A DNA stretch of 20,440 nucleotides from DATLFQ01 sp035540915 (GTDB lineage Bacteria > Actinomycetota > Acidimicrobiia > Acidimicrobiales > GCA-2861595), in contig DATLFQ010000128.1 of NCBI GenBank assembly GCA_035540915.1, forward strand, positions 1 through 20,440, written 5' to 3'. Both the position numbers and the translations under genes were made by a program. Under the pieces are notes generated by a model. The model worked only from the letters and a program-made list of their open reading frames with translations. It was not told the DNA's origin and ran no database searches. Below are positions 1 to 5,654 of the stretch, piece after piece; within the stretch, counting starts at the first letter, position 1, and the number at the start of each line of letters is the position of its first letter.

Positions 1-1427
1 ACGACGATCCGGGGCGGCGACGCGATCGCCGCCAGCCTGGCCGGCGTCTTCAGCAAGAACTGCTCGGTCAGCACGGCGTGGCCCCTGCCGTTCGGGTGGA
101 GCGTGCCGTAGGGGTTGCTCTGGTTCCAGAGGCTTTCGTGCGCCTGGACGAACAAGCGGTGCTCGGCACACTCTCCGTTGTCGAGGTACCGCTCCCGCAC
201 GCCGTCGACCAGGGTCCAGCCGTGGACGCCGGCCGCGGCCCGGACCCGCTCGTTGAGCCGCGGCGAGACCGTCGCCGCCCAGGCGGTCTCTTCGGCGTCG
301 ATGGTCCCGGCGATCATCGAGGGGCAGACCCGGCCGTCGACGTGGGTGGGATCGGGGTACTGGTTGACGAAGATCCGTGACGGATCGCGACGGAGTTCGG
401 GAAACCGCTGCTCCAGCTGGGCGTCCAGCGCCGCGTACCGGCCACCCTGGCCGCCTTCGTCGCTCAGGAGGTCCAGCGCCTCGACGAACCTGCGCTCGCC
501 CTTCTCGTGGCACTTCCGCTTCGTGATGCAATTGACGACGATGCCGCCGAAGTCGACGTCGTTGATACCGATGGACAGCAGCAGCAGGTCGATCTCACGG
601 TCGCCGACGATCCGCTCCAGCTCCTCGAGCTGGGGAGGCAGCAACGGTTCCTTCTTGAAGGCATCGTCCTGGCCCTCGTAGCCGTCGAGCAGGCCACCCA
701 TCTCTCGGCTCTTGGGGTCCTCGACCTTGGCGCCGGAGCAGGCCAGATGGACGAAGGTCACCGACGTCGAAGGGTCCGAGGTCTCGATGTGCCTCGCCAC
801 CTGAGCCGAACCGGCCACCTCCGAGCGATGGCACCGAGTGTCCTCCCAGACGGGAGGGCTGAGCTGCTTGCCGAAGAGGTCTCGAAGGGTCGGCACGTGG
901 GGGTTGCCCTGGCCCGATCCCAGGGAGTCGCCCAGGGACACCACCAGCAGGTCACGCACGACCACCAGTTCGGTGACCGACTGCCGGCGACCGTCGTTCC
1001 CCTCGACGGTCAACGAGACGGGGTAGGAGCCCTGGCCCGGCGCCACCCACGAGATCCGGCACGTCGCCCGCGACAGTTCGGTCCCGGCGACGTTCCAGAT
1101 GTAGTCCCCGATGTGCTGTGGGCCCGGAGTGGACCCGCATCCGTCGAGCGACACGGTGAGCGGAGCGGCCGACGCAGCCTCCTCGGGGGTGCGCGCCGGG
1201 TCCGGGAAGCCGTTGCCGTCCCGGTCGTGGTAGCGCGAGACGCTCCACGTGAACGAGGCCTGGAGCGGCAGCGGCGGCTCCTCGACGCCCGGCTCGGCTC
1301 GCGCGGCCGGCACGATCGCAGTGCTGGCAACGACTGCGCCGGCCATCACCGCGGCGGCAAGCCGGCGTGGTGCCCGGCGCAGACGCCACCGTGCGGTGTC
1401 CCGATCGTTTCTTAGCCCGGTTTCCAT
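1..1427 (-). CDS. Secreted SGNH/GDSL-family hydrolase with N-terminal PKD-like domain (3' end outside window)
   Basis: Probable exported esterase or lipase of the SGNH fold; the substrate cannot be read from the sequence. The frame is open from the ATG at 1427 down to base 3, about 475 codons, and continues past the left edge. The start follows AAGGGAG. Residues 1-45 form a signal peptide: an arginine-rich n-region, a hydrophobic core and a cleavage site near ARA|EP. Residues about 50-155 look like a PKD/Ig-like fold with a YxWNV motif and two cysteines (LDGCGS, ATCRIS) that may form a disulfide. The hydrolase follows with block I GDSL at 166-169 (Ser168), LACSG, block III GIND at 287-290 and LHPN with His444. 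The usual Asp three residues before the catalytic His is Gly441, so it may act through a Ser-His dyad. No neighbour suggests a pathway; it reads away from the DsrE gene. Family call is strong, role is not. Confidence 0.85.
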   Translation of the reverse strand, partial: METGLRNDRDTARWRLRRAPRRLAAAVMAGAVVASTAIVPAARAEPGVEEPPLPLQASFTWSVSRYHDRDGNGFPDPARTPEEAASAAPLTVSLDGCGSTPGPQHIGDYIWNVAGTELSRATCRISWVAPGQGSYPVSLTVEGNDGRRQSVTELVVVRDLLVVSLGDSLGSGQGNPHVPTLRDLFGKQLSPPVWEDTRCHRSEVAGSAQVARHIETSDPSTSVTFVHLACSGAKVEDPKSREMGGLLDGYEGQDDAFKKEPLLPPQLEELERIVGDREIDLLLLSIGINDVDFGGIVVNCITKRKCHEKGERRFVEALDLLSDEGGQGGRYAALDAQLEQRFPELRRDPSRIFVNQYPDPTHVDGRVCPSMIAGTIDAEETAWAATVSPRLNERVRAAAGVHGWTLVDGVRERYLDNGECAEHRLFVQAHESLWNQSNPYGTLHPNGRGHAVLTEQFLLKTPARLAAIASPPRIV

Positions 1428-1533
1428 CGTGCGCTCCCTTCGTGAGGAGCACCGCCCTGGTGCCCGCCGGCATCATCAACGACGGGCCTTTCAGGGGCCT
1501 AACACCCGGCCCGCCCCCCAGCGCCCACCGGTG

Positions 1534-1896
1534 TCAGTAGCTGAAGGTGGTGGCGCCGTCGCCGATCCACTCCCAGAGCGGAACCGTTCCGGCCAGCTCG
1601 GCACCGTCGACCAGGGCGGCGGCGTCGAGCGCCTTGGCGTTGAAGCAGATGGGGCAGACGAAGTAGCGCCCGCCGGCCGCCCCGTAGCGCCGGAGCAGGT
1701 CCGGCAACGGCGGGCAGCCGTCGCACGCCACCCCGACGGCGACCCCCTCGACGGCCAGGCGCACCGCTTCCTTGGCGAGGAAGATGACCGTGGGCCGGCC
1801 GGACTCGGCGGCGCCCACGGCGACGAGCAGGGCGACGGTGACTTTCTCGGGGTCCTCGAGGCCGGTGGTCAGGCTGATGACGGCTTTGCCGGGCAT
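1534..1896 (-). CDS. DsrE/DsrF-like family protein
   Basis: A 120-aa protein of the DsrE fold, a family of small soluble proteins that relay sulfur or bind thiol-linked ligands. It starts AVISLTTGLEDPEKVTVAL, typical of the family's first beta strand and helix, and later has VIFLAKEAV. Two cysteine pairs are visible: CDGC (Cys58, Cys61) and CPIC (Cys81, Cys84), the second in the segment CPICFNAKAL. The ATG at 1896 is chosen because AAAGGAG lies 6 nt upstream; a longer frame to 1932 has no such site. It lies 42 nt downstream of the methyltransferase ending at 1939 and on the same strand, so the two are probably co-transcribed. Known members pass persulfide sulfur between cysteines; that this one serves the neighbouring candidate selenocysteine methyltransferases is inference. 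Confidence 0.8.
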   Translation of the reverse strand: MPGKAVISLTTGLEDPEKVTVALLVAVGAAESGRPTVIFLAKEAVRLAVEGVAVGVACDGCPPLPDLLRRYGAAGGRYFVCPICFNAKALDAAALVDGAELAGTVPLWEWIGDGATTFSY

Positions 1897-1938
1897 GGAG
1901 CTCCTTTGGTCAGGGGCAGACGTAGTGGGCACATCAGA

Positions 1939-2739
1939 TCAGACCGGCTTGCGGGCGAGGAAAGCGAAGCCGTGCACGTCGAACGCGCGTGCGTTGGCCT
2001 CACCGGGTGACCCGCCGAAGGTGTCGACCGGCTCGCTGACGGCAACGTCGACGAAGCCGGCTTCCAGCAGCATCGCCTGCCAGCCCGCACGGGGCAGCCC
2101 GCCGGCGATTCAGCCGGTCCACAGGTCGATGTCGCGCAGCGCCTCCGGAGGGAGCGGCCGGCCGTTGGCGATGTCGGCGAACTGGAGCCGGCCGCCCGGG
2201 CGCAGTACCCGGCGGATCTCGGCGAACACCGCCCGCTTGTCGGGGCACAGGTTGATCACGCCGTTCGAGATCACCGCGTCGGCCCAGCCGTCTTCGACCG
2301 GGAGCGCCTCCGCCAGTCCGGCGCGGAACTCGACGTTGGCGGTGCCCGTCAGGGCCGCCGAGACCCTCGACCGGTCGAGCATCTCGGGCGTCATGTCGAC
2401 GCCGACGACGCGGCCGTCGTCGCCGACCTGGCCCGCGGCGACGAAGGAGTCGAACCCGCCGCCCGAGCCCACGTCCACGACCCGATCGCCGGGCCGGAGC
2501 CGCCGGAGTCGGAAGGGGTTGCCGACGCCGGCGAACGACACCACGACCCGGTCGGGCATGGCGTCGACGACCTCGGCGTCGTACCCGAGGCGGTGCGCCA
2601 GCGGGCGGCCGGTGTGGAAGTGGAACTCGCCGCCGGGCTCCAGGGCGACCTGGCGGTACTTCTCCCGGACACGGTCACGGAGCGTGGGGGCGTCGACAGG
2701 AGGATCCGCGGTCGGCGCCGGAGCTGGGGTGGGTCGCAC
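1939..2739 (-). CDS. ArsM-like SAM-dependent methyltransferase with in-frame TGA, candidate selenoprotein
   Basis: Class I SAM-dependent methyltransferase resembling arsenite methyltransferases. Key motifs, numbered from the GTG at 2739: GVGNP 71-75, motif I VVDVGSGGG 87-95, VGVDMTPEML, SNGVINLCPDK near 158-168, RVLRPGGRL, then DLWTG followed by an in-frame TGA at 2112-2110 (codon 210). The frame continues IAGGLPRAGWQAMLLEAGF and ends HGFAFLARKPV at a second TGA (1941-1939), giving 266 residues. ArsM relatives usually have WxGCIAGAL here, so the TGA sits at a conserved Cys. The other two ArsM arsenic-binding cysteines are absent (GVGNP and SNGV instead of GCGNP and SNCV). I infer selenocysteine insertion, supported by a hairpin just downstream and by the same arrangement in the gene at 3678-4475. 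The alternative is a truncated 209-aa protein. The start is uncertain: an open frame reaches 2850, overlapping the divergent sigma gene. Substrate unknown. Confidence 0.75.
2077..2097 (-). promoter_or_regulatory. Candidate bacterial SECIS hairpin in the 1939-2739 methyltransferase
   Basis: Counting bases after the TGA on the minus strand, bases 13-16 (CUGC) pair with 30-33 (GCAG). Bases 17-19 (CCC) pair with 24-26 (GGG), leaving a three-base bulge (27-29) and a four-base apical loop GUGC. The loop begins with G and U and lies 19 nt after the TGA. That fits what is known of bacterial SECIS elements: a stem-loop inside the coding region just after UGA, with a G at the start of a small loop. GC-rich sequence makes hairpins easy to find, so this is supportive rather than decisive. 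Confidence 0.5.
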
Positions 2740-2848
2740 GACCGGGAAGACGGTTCGGAGCGGACGAACATTGCCGCGACCGCCCGATGCAATAACAATC
2801 GTGGCGGAGACGTCCCAAGCTTCGCCGATGACCGCCCCTGGGACAGCC
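2740..2848. promoter_or_regulatory. Divergent intergenic region, probable promoters for the methyltransferase/DsrE and sigma operons
   Basis: About 109 bases between the GTG at 2739 and the ATG at 2849. It holds the only AT-rich patch in the area, around 2788-2800 (GCAATAACAAT). A weak minus-strand match to a -35/-10 pair is TTGGGA (2818-2813) and TATTGC (2794-2789) with an 18-base spacer. A weak plus-strand match is TTGCCG at 2771 with TAACAA at 2793. Neither is good enough to call alone. No clear ECF-type GGAAC/CGTC pair was seen before 2849. Confidence 0.3.
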
Positions 2849-3448
2849 ATGACGGAACACCGTTCAGTTCCAGGCGAGGGCGAGCACCAGGCGTTCCGCT
2901 CGTTGGCGGCGCCGATGCTGCCCCGGCTCTACTCGATCGCCCGGCGCCTGCTGGGCGACGACGACGCGGAGGACGCCGTCCAAGAGTGCCTGCTGAAGGC
3001 CTTCCGCGCCCACCGCGACCTGAAGGACCCGGCGGCGGGGCCGGGGTGGCTCGTCGCCATACTGGTCAACTGCTGCCATGACCGCGGCCGGGCCCGTGGT
3101 CGGCGGCACGAGGAACCCTTCGACCTCGACCAGCTCGAGCGGTTCTCCCTGTTCCGCACCATCGCCGACGAGGATCCCTTTCCCTACTCCGACTCGCTGC
3201 ACCTGGACTTCCTGCGCCGGCTCGAAACCGAGGACGTCCACGCGGTCCTGGCCGGCATGCCGGACATCTACCGCGTGGCGCTGGTGCTGGTCCATGTCGA
3301 GGGCTTCGCCACCAAGGAGGTCGCCCGCATGCTCGACTGCCCTTTGGGGACGGTCCTCGCCCGCCTCCACCGCGGCCGCAAGCTCTTCGAGCGGCGCCTG
3401 TGGGAACACGCCACCGCATCCGGCCTGCTCAGGGAGACGGTGGAGTGA
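2849..3448 (+). CDS. ECF (sigma-70 family) RNA polymerase sigma factor
   Basis: 199 residues, the normal length for an extracytoplasmic-function sigma factor. Region 2 is visible near residues 20-75 (LPRLYSIARRLLGDDDAEDAVQE, then ECLLKAFRAH and PGWLVAILVNCCHDRGR). Region 4 is at about 135-180 (VLAGMPDIYRVALVLVHVEGF, ATKEVARMLDCPLGTVLARL, HRGRKLFERRLWE), including the helix-turn-helix. It would direct RNA polymerase to a small regulon. The ATG at 2849 is the first start in frame that leaves only the sigma domains; the open frame upstream is antisense to the methyltransferase. Its stop overlaps the GTG of the anti-sigma gene (GTGA), so the two proteins are probably made in fixed ratio. The third gene of the unit is a methyltransferase, a probable direct target. 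Confidence 0.93.
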   Translation: MTEHRSVPGEGEHQAFRSLAAPMLPRLYSIARRLLGDDDAEDAVQECLLKAFRAHRDLKDPAAGPGWLVAILVNCCHDRGRARGRRHEEPFDLDQLERFSLFRTIADEDPFPYSDSLHLDFLRRLETEDVHAVLAGMPDIYRVALVLVHVEGFATKEVARMLDCPLGTVLARLHRGRKLFERRLWEHATASGLLRETVE

Positions 3449-3681
3449 TCAGCTGCCGTGACGCCGTCCGCCAGCTGTGGGACTTCCTCGACGGCGCGAT
3501 TGCCGATGCCGACCGACGAACCGTCGAGGAGCATCTCAGCTTCTGCCGGCGTTGCTGCGGCGAGGTCGAGTTCGCGCACGAACTCCGGACCTTCCTGGCG
3601 TCCCAGGCAAGCGCCGGGATCCCCCCCGAGGTGCACGCCCGGCTCCTCTCGGTCATCGACGAGCTCACGGAGGCCGGGTGA
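3445..3681 (+). CDS. Zinc-binding anti-sigma factor (zf-HC2/ZAS type)
   Basis: A soluble 78-residue protein that begins VISCRDAVRQLWDFLDGAI and carries the ZAS signature HxxxCxxC (HLSFCRRC) followed directly by another Cys, near residues 30-38. In known ZAS proteins these ligands hold zinc, and thiol oxidation releases the bound sigma factor. No membrane helix follows, so this looks like a cytoplasmic redox-sensing form, as in the RsrA group. The GTG at 3445 overlaps the sigma stop, and its own TGA at 3679-3681 overlaps the GTG of the methyltransferase at 3678. Its partner is almost certainly the sigma factor just upstream. Redox or metalloid sensing is inferred from the cysteines and context. 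Confidence 0.88.
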   Translation: MISCRDAVRQLWDFLDGAIADADRRTVEEHLSFCRRCCGEVEFAHELRTFLASQASAGIPPEVHARLLSVIDELTEAG

Positions 3682-4475
3682 CCGCGGACCGGGACCTGAT
3701 GTACAGCGACGACGTCCGCCAGCTCGTGCGCGAGTCGTACCGCGCCGTCACCTCGACACGGGGCGCCGTCGCCGAGCGCCTCTACGAGCCGGCCGATCTG
3801 GCTCGTGTCCCCGCGTCCGCCGTCGACCTCGCCCTGGGCGTCGCCGACCATCTTCGCCACGCCGAGCTGGACGCCGGTGAGGTGGTGCTCGACGTCGGCT
3901 GCGGTGCCGGGATCGACACGGTGCTGGCCGCCCATCGCGTCGGGCCGCTCGGCCGCGTCTTCGCTCTCGACTTCCTGCCCGAGATGCTGGATCGAACAGC
4001 CGCAGCGGCGGCGTCGGCCGGCCTCGGCAACGTCCGGACCGTGGAGGGCCAGATGGAATCCATCCCCCTTCGGAACGGGAGCGTCGACCACGTCATCTCG
4101 AACGGGGTGATCAACCTTTCGCCCCGGAAGGCACGGGCGGTGGCCGAGTGTGCTCGGGTTCTGCGCCCGGGCGGGAGGCTGTGGCTCTCGGATCTCACGG
4201 TGGAGGACGATCTGCCTCCCGAGGTGGCGACGCACCCGGCCGCCTGGGCCGGCTGAGTGGCCGGGGCGCTGGCGGAGCGTGACTTCGTCGACAAGCTGGC
4301 CAGAGCGGGGTTCGACGAGATCACCATCGTCCAGCGCCAGCCGGTGAGCATCGACGTGCTCGGTCTCTATCCGCTCTTCACCAGTGACCTGCTCGCGCTC
4401 ATGCGCCGGCTCGTCCCGGTGCACCAGCACGGGGCCGTCGCCACCGCCGTCGTCTTCGCTGCGGTCGCTAGGTGA
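3678..4475 (+). CDS. Second ArsM-like SAM-dependent methyltransferase with in-frame TGA, candidate selenoprotein
   Basis: Paralogue of the methyltransferase at 1939-2739. From the GTG at 3678 (GTGA overlap with the anti-sigma stop, GGAGG 4 nt upstream) the motifs are RQLVRESYRAV, motif I VLDVGCGAG at 70-78, FALDFLPEML, SNGVINLSPRK (Gly143 where ArsM has Cys), RVLRPGGRLWLSDL and HPAAWAG. Then comes an in-frame TGA at 4254-4256 (codon 193). The frame continues VAGALAERDFVDKLARAGF, then LGLYPLF, and ends VVFAAVAR with TGA at 4473-4475, giving 265 residues. The segment after the TGA is the family's normal C-terminal part, so this is one gene and not two. A gene caller would split it, because GTG immediately follows the TGA. 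Selenocysteine at the conserved WAG-C-(I/V)AGAL position is the likeliest explanation. Co-transcription with sigma and anti-sigma factors suggests stress-induced expression. Substrate unknown; arsenite is possible but the other two ArsM cysteines are missing. Confidence 0.75.
4266..4280 (+). promoter_or_regulatory. Candidate bacterial SECIS hairpin in the 3678-4475 methyltransferase
   Basis: Starting 9 bases after the in-frame TGA, GCGCU (4266-4270) pairs with AGCGU (4276-4280) around a five-base loop GGCGG (4271-4275). That is five pairs including one G-U. The loop starts with G, as in bacterial SECIS elements, and begins 14 nt after the TGA, slightly nearer than is usual. It is weaker than the hairpin in the paralogue. 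Confidence 0.4.
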
Positions 4476-4527
4476 GGACCAGGATCAGCAGGATGATGAG
4501 GATCAGGGTTCCGATACCGATGTACAT
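4468..4527 (-). CDS. 19-residue hydrophobic membrane peptide
   Basis: A very short frame from the ATG at 4527 to TAG at 4470-4468. The product starts MYIGIGTLILI and is almost entirely Ile, Leu and Val, enough for one membrane helix. A strong GAGGAGG stands 8 nt upstream of the ATG, which is the main reason to believe it is translated. Its end overlaps the last codons of the methyltransferase on the other strand by 8 nt, so the two genes converge. Tiny one-helix peptides of this style are often left unannotated. I do not recognise a family and cannot assign a function. Confidence 0.5.
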   Translation of the reverse strand: MYIGIGTLILIILLILVLT

Positions 4528-4604
4528 GGCTGTTGCCTCCTCAGGCGTGGGGTCGGGTGTTTCGGGCGTGCCCGGGCGAACCCGGCGCCAAACCCTCCTG
4601 CGCA

Positions 4605-4642
4605 GAGCCGTTTCTCGGCTCCCGGCGGCGGGAACAGCCGAG
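4605..4642 (+). promoter_or_regulatory. Overlapping alternative hairpins before the 80-aa membrane protein
   Basis: GAGCCG (4605-4610) can pair with CGGCTC (4616-4621) around TTTCT. The overlapping segment CTCGGCT (4614-4620) can instead pair with AGCCGAG (4636-4642), which ends 2 bases before the ATG at 4645. The two structures exclude each other, and the second would cover the ribosome-binding region. No U tract follows, so this is not a standard terminator. Confidence 0.35.
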
Positions 4643-4644
4643 CC

Positions 4645-4887
4645 ATGTTCGCCTTCTTCATCATCCTCGCCCTGCTCATGGTCCTGGTCGTCGCCGCCGG
4701 CAGCTGGTCCTCGGGCGCCTGGGGCGGCCGGGGCGGTCGCCGGGTGATCTACGACCGCACCCCCGTCGAGCGCCGTCCCCGCTCGGTCGTGTCGTCCACC
4801 CGGGGCGAGGAGGTCATCGAGGAGGAGTGGGAGGACACCGGCACCCGCCCGCGCTCGCGCCGGGTGGTGCGCCGCCGCGAGTTCTAG
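4645..4887 (+). CDS. Small single-pass membrane protein, unknown function
   Basis: 80 residues. It begins MFAFFIILALLMVLVVAAG, one clear N-terminal membrane helix, followed by a Gly-rich turn (SWSSGAWGGRGGRR) and a hydrophilic tail. The tail has an acidic patch (EEVIEEEWED) and a basic C-terminus (RVVRRREF). This layout suggests an anchored protein with a cytoplasmic charged tail. I do not recognise a family. The start is chosen because the hydrophobic segment begins right after the ATG; the ribosome site is weak (GGGAA). Base composition at third positions is GC-rich like its neighbours, which supports coding. It ends 23 bases before the DUF72 gene. Confidence 0.6.
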   Translation: MFAFFIILALLMVLVVAAGSWSSGAWGGRGGRRVIYDRTPVERRPRSVVSSTRGEEVIEEEWEDTGTRPRSRRVVRRREF

Positions 4888-4910
4888 ATGCGGTGCGCGC
4901 GCCCTGACAG

Positions 4911-5654
4911 ATGAGACTGCTGGTCGGCACGTCGGGCTGGCAGTACCGCGACTGGCGGGGGCCCTTCTATCCCGACCGGCTTCCCCAGGCCCGGTGGCTC
5001 GAGCACTACGCCGACCACTTCCCGACCGTCGAGGTCAACAACTCGTTCTACCGCCTTCCGGAGGCGGCGGTCTTCACGGCGTGGGCCGAGCGCACGCCCC
5101 CCGGGTTCGTCATCGCCGCCAAGGCCAGCCGCTACCTCACCCACATCAAGCGGCTGCGCGACCCCGCCGAGCCGGTGACCCGCTTCGTTGACCGGGCCCG
5201 GTGCCTGGGCGGCAAGCGTGGCCCGGTCCTCCTCCAGCTCCCGCCGGACCTCCCGGTGGCGACCGCTGCGCTGGACGAGACGCTCGGCCACTTCCCCACC
5301 GGCTGGCGGGTCGCCGTCGAGCCCCGCCATCCCTCGTGGTGGTGCGAGGAGACCTACGCGGTCCTGGAGCGGCACGGCGCGGCACTGTGCCTGGCCGACC
5401 GCCGAGGTCCGATAACCCCGCTTCGGCGCACCGCCGACTGGGGCTACGTCCGCTTCCACGAGGGCCGGGCCCAGCCCGCGCCTGGGTACGGCGAGCAGGC
5501 CCTCGACACCTGGGCCCGCAGGATGGCGGGCCTGTTTCCCGCTGACGAGGACGTCTACGCCTACTTCAACAACGACGCCCGCGCCTGCGCGGTGCGGGAC
5601 GCCCGGGCCTTCGCCCGCCGGGCCACGGGAGCCGGCGCCCTCCGGTCAGCCTGA
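4911..5654 (+). CDS. DUF72 (YecE-like) family protein
   Basis: 247 residues, full family length. It opens with the hallmark LLVGTSGWQYRDWRGPFYP and continues with VEVNNSFYRLPEAAVFTAWAE, KASRYLTHIKRL, GPVLLQLPPDL, VAVEPRHPSWW and DVYAYFNNDARACAVRDA, all typical of DUF72. The family has a TIM-barrel fold related to Xyl-isomerase-like and endonuclease IV barrels; the biochemical role is not established. The ATG at 4911 places GTSGW at the expected N-terminal position. Its last 9 bases overlap the 3' end of egtD on the other strand, so the two units converge. No functional link to neighbours is visible. Confidence 0.92.
   Translation: MRLLVGTSGWQYRDWRGPFYPDRLPQARWLEHYADHFPTVEVNNSFYRLPEAAVFTAWAERTPPGFVIAAKASRYLTHIKRLRDPAEPVTRFVDRARCLGGKRGPVLLQLPPDLPVATAALDETLGHFPTGWRVAVEPRHPSWWCEETYAVLERHGAALCLADRRGPITPLRRTADWGYVRFHEGRAQPAPGYGEQALDTWARRMAGLFPADEDVYAYFNNDARACAVRDARAFARRATGAGALRSA

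Noticed and set aside
507..1415. 302-codon plus-strand frame opposite the SGNH hydrolase
   Set aside because: The minus strand encodes a clear signal peptide, GDSL, GIND and LHPN motifs; the plus-strand frame is a GC-rich shadow.
1772..2848. Long plus-strand open frame leading into the sigma gene
   Set aside because: It is antisense to the methyltransferase and DsrE genes and lacks domain-like sequence; the sigma protein starts at 2849.
1939..4475. TGA in the two methyltransferases read as ordinary truncation or as reassigned Trp
   Set aside because: Truncation would need two independent hits at one homologous codon with both tails still intact. Reassignment fails because TGA ends many neighbouring genes (sigma factor, anti-sigma factor, serS, sdhC), and the expected residue is Cys rather than Trp.
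4257..4475. Separate 72-aa gene starting with GTG right after the TGA
   Set aside because: It has no start signal of its own and its sequence is the normal C-terminal part of the methyltransferase family.
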